64,000 bases of DNA from MRBY01 sp943371005 (GCA_943371005.1 CALRTB020000003.1:1-64000), one strand, 5' to 3'; positions 53,327-60,887 are shown, counted from the stretch's first letter. Notes: generated from the letters alone by a model not told the origin. Program-made: numbers and translations.

Positions 53327-54817
53327 ATGGCAGTTGCAGCACCCCGCAAAACCGAGTATGAAGCGATTATTGGGCTCGAAACCCATTGTCAGCTCAATAC
53401 CGCCAGCAAAATTTTTTGTCATTGTTCTACTAAATTTGACAGCGACCCCAACAGCAATGTCTGTCCCGTCTGCCTAGGCTATCCTGGAGTTTTGCCCGTT
53501 TTAAACGAAAAGGTGCTGGAATCGGCGGTGAAAATGGGCCTGGCCCTCAAAGCAAAAATCAGCCCCTACAGCAAATTTGACCGGAAACAATATTTTTATC
53601 CAGACCTACCCAAAAACTATCAAATCTCCCAATTCGATCTGCCCATTGTTGAGCATGGTCACCTAGAAATTGAAATCGCCGACAAACCCAGTGACCCCCC
53701 CGTCAAAAAAACCATTGGCGTGACCCGCCTCCACATGGAAGAAGACGCCGGAAAATTAGTCCATGCCGGGAGCGATCGCCTCGCTGGTTCCACCTATTCC
53801 AAAGTTGATTTCAATCGTACCGGGATTCCCCTCTTAGAAATCGTTTCAGAACCTGATATCCGTTCCGGCAAAGAAGCCGCTGAATACGCCCAGGAATTAC
53901 GCCGCCTCGTCCGTTACCTCGGCATTGGCGATGGCAACATGCAGGAAGGGTCTCTCCGCTGTGATGTAAACATTTCCATTCGTCCCGTTGGTCAGGAAGA
54001 ATTTGGCACCAAGGTCGAAATCAAAAACATGAACTCTTTCAGCGCGATCCAAAAGGCGATCGACTACGAAATTGAACGGCAAATTAAGGCCGTCGAAGCG
54101 GGTGAACCCATCTACCAAGAAACGCGCCTCTGGGATGAAAGCAGTCAGCGCACCTTCAGCATGCGTAAAAAAGAAGGCTCCAGCGATTATCGCTATTTCC
54201 CAGAGCCAGACCTGCCCCCCATCGAAGTAAGTAAAGCTCAACTAGAAAAATGGGGCGCCGAACTTCCCGAAACTCCCGCCCAAAAACGAGAGCGCTACGA
54301 AACCGAGTATGGTCTATCTTCCTATGACACCAGGGTTCTAACCGATGATCGTGACGTGGCTGAATACTTTGAAGCGGCAGTGGCGGCTGGGGCAGATCCT
54401 AAACAAGTGACCAACTGGGTTACCCAAGACATCGCTGCTCACCTCAATAAAAATGTCGGTCTAACGATTGTTGAGCTTCCCCTAACAGCAACACAATTAG
54501 CCGAGCTCGTCAATTTAATTAATGACGGCACTATTAGCGGCAAAATTGCCAAAGAGATTCTCCCGGAACTGCTAGAGCAAGGCGGTTCGCCCCGGGCGAT
54601 CGTGGAAAGCCGTGGCCTTACTCAGATTTCTGACACCAGTGCCCTCGAAGCAATGATTGATGAAGTGCTGGCTGCTAATCCGGATAAGGTGGAACAGTTC
54701 CGCGCCGGAAAAACAAAGCTACAGGGCTTTTTTGTTGGGCAACTGATGAAGAAAACCAGCGGCCGCGCTGATCCGAAACTGCTCAACCAAATCCTGGCCC
54801 AGAAACTGCGTGGCTAG
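53327..54817 (+). CDS. gatB: Asp-tRNA(Asn)/Glu-tRNA(Gln) amidotransferase subunit B
   Basis: A 496-residue GatB, part of GatCAB, which amidates misacylated Glu-tRNA(Gln). The GIGxETH-type start is IIGLETHCQLNTASKIFC. A zinc-type Cys pair (FCHCS, CPVCLG) and the phosphotransferase block GVTRLHMEEDAGK are present. The C-terminal YqeY-like tRNA-binding tail ends in GRADPKLLNQIL. I chose ATG 53327 (MAVAAPRKTEYEAIIG) over an in-frame upstream start. A terminator follows about 80 bases after the stop. Confidence 0.96.
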   Translation: MAVAAPRKTEYEAIIGLETHCQLNTASKIFCHCSTKFDSDPNSNVCPVCLGYPGVLPVLNEKVLESAVKMGLALKAKISPYSKFDRKQYFYPDLPKNYQISQFDLPIVEHGHLEIEIADKPSDPPVKKTIGVTRLHMEEDAGKLVHAGSDRLAGSTYSKVDFNRTGIPLLEIVSEPDIRSGKEAAEYAQELRRLVRYLGIGDGNMQEGSLRCDVNISIRPVGQEEFGTKVEIKNMNSFSAIQKAIDYEIERQIKAVEAGEPIYQETRLWDESSQRTFSMRKKEGSSDYRYFPEPDLPPIEVSKAQLEKWGAELPETPAQKRERYETEYGLSSYDTRVLTDDRDVAEYFEAAVAAGADPKQVTNWVTQDIAAHLNKNVGLTIVELPLTATQLAELVNLINDGTISGKIAKEILPELLEQGGSPRAIVESRGLTQISDTSALEAMIDEVLAANPDKVEQFRAGKTKLQGFFVGQLMKKTSGRADPKLLNQILAQKLRG

Positions 54818-54896
54818 GAATTTTCTTGGGGTGAGGGGATTGTCCCCTCAGGTGGACTGGGCTATATTAAAGGTAGTAGATGCACCCTGATGATTG

Positions 54897-54926
54897 GGGG
54901 AGTCACAAGGTGGCTCTCCTTTTTTT
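54897..54926 (+). terminator. Intrinsic terminator downstream of gatB
   Basis: GGGAGTCAC at 54898-54906 pairs imperfectly with GTGGCTCTCC at 54910-54919 across a three-base loop, and is followed by seven T. It ends the gatB transcript before the leftward gene. Confidence 0.8.
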
Positions 54927-54951
54927 GTGGGTGGGTTGGAGAAATTGGCCT

Positions 54952-55269
54952 TTAGGAAATGTCGGCATCGCTCAGGTATTGCTGCATCTTTTCTAGGGAA
55001 AGGTTTTGTTCGAGAAAAATAGGCTGGTTTGGATTGTAAGGACTTTGGAGACGATCAATCCCAAGAATTGGCATCTCTGCTAGAACTGGATTATCAGGAT
55101 TAAAGTCTGTCGGCTGCATCAAAGAACTAGAAAAGCCTTTAAAAATAATAATTTGGTCTTCTATTTCCCCGTGGCCGAGGTGCAGTAATAAAACTTCATG
55201 GGCATACTTACGGGTATAGGCTTCTAGTTGTTTGGCTAAATGGGAAAAATCTGCACTTTGGTGTGTCAT
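54952..55269 (-). CDS. Small conserved protein, unknown function
   Basis: A 105-residue soluble protein that I do not recognise. The first half reads as helix, then two strands (EVLLLHLGHGEIEDQIIIFKG). SSLMQPTDFNPDNPVL and a Pro-rich segment ending in NQPIFLEQNLSLEKMQQYL follow. There are no membrane spans or obvious active-site motifs. The pattern looks like a conserved cyanobacterial family. The IS element begins just upstream of its start codon and may have displaced its promoter. Confidence 0.65.
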   Translation of the reverse strand: MTHQSADFSHLAKQLEAYTRKYAHEVLLLHLGHGEIEDQIIIFKGFSSSLMQPTDFNPDNPVLAEMPILGIDRLQSPYNPNQPIFLEQNLSLEKMQQYLSDADIS

Positions 55270-55318
55270 GGTGATGATACGGACAGAATAAATGGCTTAG
55301 CTTGACGCGGGGCTTCAG

Positions 55319-55340
55319 CGTTGTATGCATAGCATCAACG
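55319..55340. repeat. IS left-end hairpin
   Basis: CGTTG, a bulged T, ATGC, loop ATA, GCAT, CAACG. This is an imperfect palindrome with one bulge, as in the single-stranded DNA hairpins bound by Y1 transposases. Confidence 0.75.
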
Positions 55341-55379
55341 TCGGGATAGGGAGCGCAACGATGCAGCGAAGCAGAATCG

Positions 55380-55787
55380 TTAATCAGGAGTGTTTTGTCC
55401 TTGCACATAGTTTTTAAGCTGGGATACGGTCACGCTACCACAACTGGCGATGAAATAAGACTCATTCCAAAGCACCGATTTTCGATACTGACTTGAAAGC
55501 CCTGGGAACTCACTTCGGAGCTTTCTACTTGTCACGGATTTGATGTTGCCAACGAACTTGGATAAATCCATTTGGGGATAGTACTGAAATAGTAAATGAA
55601 CGTGGTCAGCCTCACCACTCACCTCAATCATTTTACAACCCCACTTGCAACATAGCTCGCAGCTCAAGTCTGATAGTCTCTCAATCATCTTGCCGTCAAA
55701 TACTTTGCGCCGATATTTGGTGGTCAAAACAAGATGGGCTTTCATGTCTGAAACCGCCCTGCCACTCAAAACAAAATCGTTCTTCAT
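55380..55787 (-). CDS. tnpA: Y1 (HUH) transposase TnpA of IS200/IS605
   Basis: A 135-residue single-strand DNA transposase. The metal-binding HUH motif is DHVHLLFQ (H62, H64). The nucleophilic Tyr is Y127 in QLKNYVQGQ near the C-terminus. The family block KAHLVLTTKYRRKVF opens the catalytic core. All expected catalytic residues are present. I chose ATG 55787 because the upstream extension has no family similarity. It excises and inserts the element as single-stranded DNA using the end hairpins. Confidence 0.93.
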   Translation of the reverse strand: MKNDFVLSGRAVSDMKAHLVLTTKYRRKVFDGKMIERLSDLSCELCCKWGCKMIEVSGEADHVHLLFQYYPQMDLSKFVGNIKSVTSRKLRSEFPGLSSQYRKSVLWNESYFIASCGSVTVSQLKNYVQGQNTPD

Positions 55788-55823
55788 TGCATCACCGTAG
55801 CTAAAATATGCTACACTCATTAT

Positions 55824-57095
55824 ATGCTATTGAACTACCAATACAAACTACTTCTAACTGCACAGCAGAAAGCTGAATTGACTCGCTGGCTTGACATGCT
55901 GCGCTGTCAGTACAACTATCTGCTGGCGGCTCGGTTTGATTGGTGGGAAAGCAACCGCTGCCCGATCAATGCTTGTTCATTGGTGCAACGCCCCTATCGC
56001 TTGCGTGAAAAGCCTGATTATTTCAGCCAGAAGCGTTCGTTGGTGGGGCTAAAAGCTGACCGTCCTTGGTACAAGGATGTTCAGTCCCAAGTTTTGCAGG
56101 ACATGGTGAAGCGGGTTGATCTGGCGTTTCAGCGATTCATTAAAGGTGACAACAACGGTAAGCGAAGCGGCAAGCCTCGATTTAAGGGAAAAGGGCGCTA
56201 TCGCACCATGCGGTTCCCTTCGATGAAGCCTGACTGCATCCAAGGCAATCGGGTAACGCTGCCAAAGTTTGGCGCGGTGAAGTTCATTCACCATCGTCCT
56301 ATCCCCGACGGGTTTACGGTTAAGAATGCCATTGTCACATTGAAAGCCGATGGCTGGTATGTGACGTTTTGTATTGAAGACAAGTCTGTACCGACATCGA
56401 CCCCAGACATTCAACCGACTTGGGAGAACTCGACTGGCATTGATGTCGGGCTAGAAAAGTTTTTTTCTGACAGTGATGGCAATTTTGAAGCAATCCCTCA
56501 ACACTTCCGCAAGTCGGAAAAGCAATTGGCAAAGTTGCAGCAAAAAGCCAGTGCCAGAAAAAAGGGTAGCCGTGCCAGGAAGTTGCTCTACCGCAAGGTG
56601 GCGAGACTGCATCAAAAAGTAGCCAGAAAGCGACAACAGTTCCATTGTGAAACCGCTGGCAAGCTGCTTTCTCAAGCTGATGTGGTTTTTGTAGAAGCCT
56701 TAAATGTGCGCAACATGAACCGTCGCTGCAAACCAAAGATGGATGCTTCTGGCAAGTATCTACCCAATGGTCAGGCGGCAAAATCGGGACTGAATAAGAG
56801 CATTGCCGATGCGGGTTGGAGTCAATTCATCGACATTCTGACGTTCAAAGCTGAAAAAGCTGGTGCGTTGGTGGTCAAAGTTGACCCCAAAGGTACGTCG
56901 CAGCATTGTGCAATCTGCTTGAACAAAGTCCCCAAAACATTGGCTGACCGTTGGCATTCTTGCCCCCATTGCGGTAACGAAATGGACAGGGATACTAATG
57001 CCGCCTTGTTAATTAAAAAAGTGGGGTTGGACATCGCCTCACTCAAAAACGCTCAACCTCGAAAGGGGAAGAGAAGCCAGCGTTGTACCGCCTAA
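55824..57095 (+). CDS. tnpB: TnpB RNA-guided nuclease of IS200/IS605
   Basis: A 423-residue TnpB, ancestor-type of Cas12. The N-terminal helix-turn-helix and wedge region (1-200) precedes the RuvC domain, with catalytic D207 (GIDVGLEKF), E291 (VVFVEALNVRN) and D390 (DRDTNAALL). The zinc ribbon has C362, C365, C380 and C383. All are intact, so it is probably active. Relatives cut DNA at the donor site under an RNA guide transcribed from the element's right end, which retains the element. The stop codon lies inside the right-end hairpin, so coding and guide RNA overlap. Confidence 0.94.
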   Translation: MLLNYQYKLLLTAQQKAELTRWLDMLRCQYNYLLAARFDWWESNRCPINACSLVQRPYRLREKPDYFSQKRSLVGLKADRPWYKDVQSQVLQDMVKRVDLAFQRFIKGDNNGKRSGKPRFKGKGRYRTMRFPSMKPDCIQGNRVTLPKFGAVKFIHHRPIPDGFTVKNAIVTLKADGWYVTFCIEDKSVPTSTPDIQPTWENSTGIDVGLEKFFSDSDGNFEAIPQHFRKSEKQLAKLQQKASARKKGSRARKLLYRKVARLHQKVARKRQQFHCETAGKLLSQADVVFVEALNVRNMNRRCKPKMDASGKYLPNGQAAKSGLNKSIADAGWSQFIDILTFKAEKAGALVVKVDPKGTSQHCAICLNKVPKTLADRWHSCPHCGNEMDRDTNAALLIKKVGLDIASLKNAQPRKGKRSQRCTA

Positions 57096-57110
57096 GCGGT
57101 CAACGTCTGG
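57077..57110 (+). repeat. IS right-end hairpin, likely 3' end of the TnpB guide RNA
   Basis: CCAG, CGTTG, T, ACCGC, loop CTAA, GCGGT, CAACG, T, CTGG: a long, nearly perfect palindrome that includes the tnpB stop codon (57093-57095). In studied TnpB elements the guide RNA scaffold ends at the element boundary. The bases just beyond about 57120 would then be the guide. Confidence 0.75.
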
Positions 57111-57209
57111 AGTATGTCACTATTGAGTATTAGTTTAGGCAATCACTGCGGTTTGTTTGTCAACTAATATTGCAGTGGTGTTTCTATTTTGAAGCTTAAG
57201 GGTTATGCG

Positions 57210-58406
57210 ATGAAAAATGCCAACTTGCCCCCGGAAATTCCGATTCGCAATTTTGATGCAGCGAAGCAGACAACCCTTTTCCAGACCCTAAAAATGCCCC
57301 AGTTTACCGGTCGCTTGGTCTTGACGGATCCGCGATCGCATCAATGGTCTTTTTTCTTGTATTTCGGTCGTCTGGTCTATGCTTCGGGGGGAACCCACTC
57401 GGTACGGCGTTGGCGGCGTCATCTGACGGCTCAAATGCCCCACATCGCGGCCAATACGCAACTGTTGCAACAGGGTTTGTCGGCCATTACATCCCAGGCG
57501 ATTAAACTGCATTGGGAATATGATTTGATTCAAACTTGGCATGGGCAACAACGGATTACGCGGGATCAAATTCGCCGCCTGATTGAGGCGATCGCCACCG
57601 AGATTTTTTTCGAAATGAGCCAGAGCACCCAAATCACCTACCATTTCGACCCCGTCACAGAACAACAGGAAGATCCGCTCATTTTAATTGACCCCGCCCA
57701 AAGCATTTTGCAAGCTTGGCGACTCTTTGAACAGTGGAATAATCTAGAGATTGCTCACCTCTCACCCCAAGTGGCCCCGGTCATCGTCAAACCAGATCTA
57801 TTAAAGGCGCGTTCTTCTGAAGCCAATTACCAGTTACTGACAAGTTTGATCACGGGACGGCGAACTTTTTGGGATTTATCGATCCGTCTAAAACAGGATG
57901 TGCCCCAAGTCGCCCGACTCTTGATGCCCTATATGAAACTAGGATTTATTGATGTCAAGATGTTAGATGATCTGTCATCACCCCTGACAAATACTCCGCC
58001 ACAGCCCGTCACTCCAGATCCTCCGGTCATTGTTGAGAATAAACCACTCATCGCCTATCTAAGCCTAGACTCCAAACAACATCAACACCTGAGTCAAATC
58101 GTCAAGCCTCAACGTTATCGTTATTTGGCGATCGCCGATCTCACGAAGGCACTACCCAATTTATTAACAGAAAAACCAAACCTCATTCTTTTAGATCTAG
58201 AGCTTGATGGCAGCACAAATGGCCTCGAATTTTGTACCCAATTGAAAAAATTATCACTGTTTCGTCAAACCCCAGTCTTGATCATGACCGATAACAACCG
58301 TCTTTTTGATCGCGTTAAAGGACGCCTAACTGGGGTCACAGATTTTATTTCAAAAACGAGTACACCAGACGAATTGCTCAAAGCACTGCAAAAATATCTC
58401 CGCTAG
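57210..58406 (+). CDS. PatA-like response regulator (PATAN/DUF4388 plus receiver)
   Basis: A 398-residue regulator. An N-terminal PATAN (DUF4388) domain (about 10-120) shows TGRLVLTDP and FFLYFGRLVYASGG. A helical middle region (about 120-260) follows. The C-terminal receiver domain (about 280-398) has the phospho-acceptor Asp in LILLDLELDG, a Thr in LIMTDN and the conserved Lys in DFISKTS. The acidic pair at the start of the domain is reduced to one Asp (YLSLDSK). PatA relatives control motility, phototaxis or heterocyst pattern. The start at 57210 is fixed by AAGGG at 57198-57202; a TTG seven codons upstream is not needed. Confidence 0.88.
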   Translation: MKNANLPPEIPIRNFDAAKQTTLFQTLKMPQFTGRLVLTDPRSHQWSFFLYFGRLVYASGGTHSVRRWRRHLTAQMPHIAANTQLLQQGLSAITSQAIKLHWEYDLIQTWHGQQRITRDQIRRLIEAIATEIFFEMSQSTQITYHFDPVTEQQEDPLILIDPAQSILQAWRLFEQWNNLEIAHLSPQVAPVIVKPDLLKARSSEANYQLLTSLITGRRTFWDLSIRLKQDVPQVARLLMPYMKLGFIDVKMLDDLSSPLTNTPPQPVTPDPPVIVENKPLIAYLSLDSKQHQHLSQIVKPQRYRYLAIADLTKALPNLLTEKPNLILLDLELDGSTNGLEFCTQLKKLSLFRQTPVLIMTDNNRLFDRVKGRLTGVTDFISKTSTPDELLKALQKYLR

Positions 58407-58505
58407 GATGCGTGCTTTTGACCAGCTAAAACTAAAAATCTCCCCAGGCTTTTCAAGGAGAGATAACAAAATATTAGTTAAATAATGTAGGACTCAATTA
58501 AACGA

Positions 58506-58919
58506 TTAAATACCACGTTTAACCGCAATATCTGCCTTTTCAAATTCTGTTGCTAAACGCGTTTTTAACTTCTCGGGTAAAGGGCGACTACCAAAGGAAC
58601 TGTAATAGCCAGCCAAAGCATTCAACGCGGTTTGCATAGTGGTGAAAGAGCGCAACCCGGAGGTTTTGGGGTCACGACGGTAGCGAGACATATATTCATT
58701 CATCTGCAAGCGGGCCGCTGCTTGTACTTCGCTGCGGTTGGGAGCGTCGGCAGGGAGTTGGATCGCTTCGGTCAGATTTTCGACAACGAGCAAGGTATCA
58801 TCAACATATTTTCCAGTTAGGCCGCTGGCACTAGCGCCACTACAGGCAGTTAAGCCGGTTACGCTCACCATAACCACCAGGGCGATCGCCACAAGACGAG
58901 ATAAAAATTTCTTTAACAT
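58506..58919 (-). CDS. psb27: Photosystem II assembly lipoprotein Psb27
   Basis: A 137-residue thylakoid lumenal lipoprotein. The signal peptide ends in the lipobox GLTAC (lipidated C26). The mature four-helix bundle has the family segments LTGKYVDDTLLVVENL, IQLPADAPNRSEVQAAAR and EYMSRYRRDP. Psb27 binds CP43 during photosystem II assembly and repair, before the manganese cluster is built. I chose ATG 58919 because the longer frame adds residues ahead of a complete signal peptide. Its length is typical. Confidence 0.95.
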   Translation of the reverse strand: MLKKFLSRLVAIALVVMVSVTGLTACSGASASGLTGKYVDDTLLVVENLTEAIQLPADAPNRSEVQAAARLQMNEYMSRYRRDPKTSGLRSFTTMQTALNALAGYYSSFGSRPLPEKLKTRLATEFEKADIAVKRGI

Positions 58920-59010
58920 AGTTTTTCGGTATAACAAAGCACGTTTAAAGCTAACTGTTATCCTACCGCGAAAATTCAACCAATGCTTACCACTTTATCT
59001 CTGGGGATTG

Positions 59011-59235
59011 TTAGCAAATTAGTATCGATGCATTCGTCGTCACTGAAGATTGATCTGTTACCTGCAAGTTAGCACCAACTCGACCTTGGGGATTAAGGCA
59101 TTGCTCAAAAAAGGTCTGGCAGCGATTTTGTTTGTCCGCCAGGATCACCTTTGCAGTGTGGTCTTGTTCCAAGACATGGGTGCGATCGCACAATTCATAG
59201 GCTGCGACAATTAGGCGATCGCCTCCCGTCATCAT
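59011..59235 (-). pseudogene. panD 3' fragment, outer copy
   Basis: An open frame of 74 codons whose residues 5-60 match the C-terminal half of the intact PanD at 61298-61777 (GDRLIVAAYELCDRTHV, KVILADKQNRCQTFFEQ). The N-terminal 80 residues, including the Gly-Ser self-cleavage site needed for the pyruvoyl cofactor, are missing, so it cannot be an active decarboxylase. Several changes hit conserved positions (R to C, D to N, E to K), which suggests decay. The homology ends beside the motif ATCATGGCT at 59231-59239. It has two HIP1 octamers, unlike the toxin-antitoxin genes next to it. Confidence 0.88.
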
Positions 59236-59245
59236 GGCTTATGAT

Positions 59246-59262
59246 GTACGGTAGTACCGTAC
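59246..59262. promoter_or_regulatory. Palindromic operator of the toxin-antitoxin pair
   Basis: GTACGGTA and TACCGTAC are perfect 8-base inverted repeats around one base, 23 bases upstream of the antitoxin start. This is the expected form and place of the autoregulatory site bound by antitoxin and toxin-antitoxin complexes. Confidence 0.75.
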
Positions 59263-59285
59263 GCTTATCTCAGGTACAGAAGATT

Positions 59286-59558
59286 ATGAATACAGTCAGT
59301 GTGAATCAATTCCGGGAAAACCTGAAATCTTTCGTAGAAACTTTGATCAGTGATCATGTTCCTCTGAAAGTGACCCGACGTAATGGGGAAGATTTTGTCG
59401 TGATCAGCGCCGAAGATTGGGACAGAGAGCAGGAAACCCTATATGTTCTTCAAAACAACTCCTTGATGCAGCAAATTAAGGATTCCCTCACAACCCACGC
59501 TAAACAACAAGGCCATCTTGTAACAGCGGAGGAGAGGAATGAGATCCTTGGTTTTTGA
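59286..59558 (+). CDS. YefM-family antitoxin
   Basis: A 90-residue Phd/YefM antitoxin. The N-terminal DNA-binding part (MNTVSVNQFRENLKSFVE, LKVTRRNGEDFVVISAEDW) is well matched. The C-terminal half (NNSLMQQIKDSLTTHAKQQ) is the toxin-wrapping helix. It neutralises the downstream YoeB-like toxin and should repress the operon through the palindrome just upstream. The ATG at 59286 has the upstream AGAAG as a weak ribosome-binding site. It overlaps the toxin gene by 20 bases. Confidence 0.92.
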   Translation: MNTVSVNQFRENLKSFVETLISDHVPLKVTRRNGEDFVVISAEDWDREQETLYVLQNNSLMQQIKDSLTTHAKQQGHLVTAEERNEILGF

Positions 59559-59802
59559 AGGAAATACCTGGGAAGTCTACGAAAAGCTACGACACAAACA
59601 TCCCCAACTACACAAATCTCTTTGTAAAGTTCTGAAAGATATGTTGCGAGGTGACCCCAGTACAGGCGTCGGCAAGCCAGAACCCCTAAAGCATAATCTC
59701 TCTGGTCTATGGTCAAGACGCATTAGCCAAAAGGATCGTCTAATTTACAAGTTTGACGATCAGGCAATCTACATTTTTGCCATCGGTGGCCACTACGAAT
59801 AA
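59539..59802 (+). CDS. YoeB-family mRNA interferase toxin
   Basis: An 87-residue RelE-superfamily toxin. The block GKPEPLKHNLSGLWSRRISQKDRLIY is very close to YoeB, and the expected catalytic residues Glu, Arg and the C-terminal His-Tyr (GGHYE) are all present. YoeB cleaves mRNA on the ribosome. A strong GGAGG-type site immediately precedes the ATG, inside the antitoxin gene. It looks intact. The gene has no HIP1 site and lies between two panD fragments. Confidence 0.93.
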   Translation: MRSLVFEGNTWEVYEKLRHKHPQLHKSLCKVLKDMLRGDPSTGVGKPEPLKHNLSGLWSRRISQKDRLIYKFDDQAIYIFAIGGHYE

Positions 59803-59818
59803 TTTCCCTGAATGATTG

Positions 59819-60049
59819 TTATAGGGATTTTGAGAGAGCAGGAGACCCCTGAAAATCGAGAATAGATGATTCCCCCACAGAAGCTGGCGTTGTGACCAAT
59901 AGGTTTGCACCGATGATCCCCTCGGGATCGAGGCGTTGCTCAAAAAAGGTTTGGCAGCGATTTTGTTCATCGGCCAGGATCACCTTTGCCGTGTGGCCTT
60001 GCGCTAGAACATCGCGGCGATCGCGTAATTCATAGGCTGCGACAATCAT
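59819..60049 (-). pseudogene. panD 3' fragment, inner copy
   Basis: The C-terminal half of PanD again: from IVAAYELRD through KVILADEQNRCQTFFEQRL to VTTPASV, then a divergent end. Hand alignment to the intact gene gives about 85-87 percent base identity over some 125 bases. Over 46 codons about 15 differences are silent and 6 change the residue, so this copy is better preserved than the outer one. It lacks the N-terminal half and the self-cleavage site. The frame runs open further upstream, but homology begins at the ATG at 60049, beside a second ATCATGGCT (60045-60053). Confidence 0.88.
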
Positions 60050-60165
60050 GGCTGTTACACTAGGGGGGTATTTGTAAAGTAAATCTTTCAGGAAGTGAGA
60101 CAGCGCAACATAAAGCGAATTATCAAGACACATCTCATATTCCTTACCCAAATGAATAATAGACG

Positions 60166-60438
60166 ATGATCATTTCTGATTTTCCTGTCCTTCAACATCT
60201 GCCCCAGTCCATGCCCCTAGATAGTGCAGTCCAACTTGAGCTGGTGGAAGGAGTTATCGTTTTTCGGGCTTCGGCTCAGGTTCAAAACCGTATTGAGATT
60301 TTGTTAGACAAACAACAGTCAGACGGTTTGACCACTGCCGAGGAAGAGGAATTGGACTGCTATGGGGAAATTGATGATTACCTGAGCTTTGTAAATCGAA
60401 CTATCCGTAATGCGACTTCTGGCAGTGTAGCGGCATAG
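60166..60438 (+). CDS. Small acidic protein paired with HNH nuclease, unknown function
   Basis: A 90-residue protein without an established name. It reads PLDSAVQLELVEGVIVFRASAQVQNRIE (about 18-45), a Glu-rich segment (TTAEEEELDCYGEIDDYL) and SFVNRTIRN. I recall this type as common directly before HNH endonucleases in cyanobacteria. The start is ATG 60166. The stop is two bases before the HNH gene start, so the two are translated together. An antitoxin-like or nuclease-controlling role is plausible but not shown. No HIP1 site. Confidence 0.75.
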   Translation: MIISDFPVLQHLPQSMPLDSAVQLELVEGVIVFRASAQVQNRIEILLDKQQSDGLTTAEEEELDCYGEIDDYLSFVNRTIRNATSGSVAA

Positions 60439-60440
60439 CG

Positions 60441-60887
60441 ATGGGAAGATCGCCAATTTCTAAGGGAATCCAGGCTTTGGTGAGAGATAGAGCAAAAGGT
60501 CTCTGTGAGTATTGTCACGCGACAGAAATGTGGCAGTATGTACACTTCACGATTGACCATGTTATTCCCCAGGTTCGGGGAGGGTCAGATAATCTTGACA
60601 ACTTAGCCTTGGCTTGTTTTAACTGCAATCGTCGAAAATCAAGCCACATCACTGGGATTGATCCAAGTTCAGGAAAGGAGGTGAGGCTATTTAATCCCCG
60701 GCAAGATCGATGGTCGGGACATTTTATTTGGGCGAAAGACAAGGTGACTTTACTCGGTTTGACCAATGTGGGTAAGGCGACGGTTGAACGGTTGGCCATG
60801 AATCGCGAACGGGTTCTGTTAATTCGGCAGGCAGATAAACAAATTGGACGACACCCTCCCAGCTTAGACCCTGTAGTTGGCCAGTAG
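60441..60887 (+). CDS. HNH endonuclease
   Basis: A 148-residue nuclease. The HNH core spans about residues 20-65 with a zinc knuckle CEYCH, the catalytic His in FTIDHVIPQVRGG, NLDNLALACFNCNRRK (second zinc pair) and flanking basic residues. The C-terminal part (GHFIWAKDKVTLLGLTNVGKATVERL) is conserved in this cyanobacterial subgroup. It is likely a DNA nuclease; homing, defence or toxin roles are all possible. It starts 2 bases after the small acidic protein. Its stop codon directly abuts that of the convergent nucleotidyltransferase gene. Confidence 0.9.
   Translation: MGRSPISKGIQALVRDRAKGLCEYCHATEMWQYVHFTIDHVIPQVRGGSDNLDNLALACFNCNRRKSSHITGIDPSSGKEVRLFNPRQDRWSGHFIWAKDKVTLLGLTNVGKATVERLAMNRERVLLIRQADKQIGRHPPSLDPVVGQ

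Larger units (their letters stand above)
55300..57120. mobile_element. IS200/IS605 family insertion sequence with tnpA and tnpB
   Basis: An element with divergent tnpA (leftward) and tnpB (rightward) whose starts are 36 bases apart, the IS608-like arrangement. Each end has a subterminal hairpin built on the same CGTTG/CAACG stem: 55319-55340 on the left and 57077-57110 on the right. This family has no terminal inverted repeats and makes no target duplication. The exact ends are therefore not visible; the limits given are estimates from hairpin-to-end distances in relatives. HIP1 octamers are absent inside. Both genes look intact. Confidence 0.85.

Noticed and set aside
55360..57270. The 16 bases GATGCAGCGAAGCAGA occur in the IS left end (55360-55375) and in the PATAN regulator gene (57255-57270).
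   Set aside because: One exact 16-mer shared by chance is about what a 64-kb window should give. The second copy is in coding sequence outside the element, and it fits no known end or guide position.
58438..58464. ATCTCC and GGAGA arms between the PATAN gene and psb27 as a two-way terminator.
   Set aside because: The stem is short, the loop is long and no T-run follows on either strand.
60050..60151. An N-terminal extension of the inner panD fragment, open to 60151.
   Set aside because: The extra 34 codons have no PanD similarity and the homology starts exactly at the ATG at 60049. A short chance open stretch explains it.
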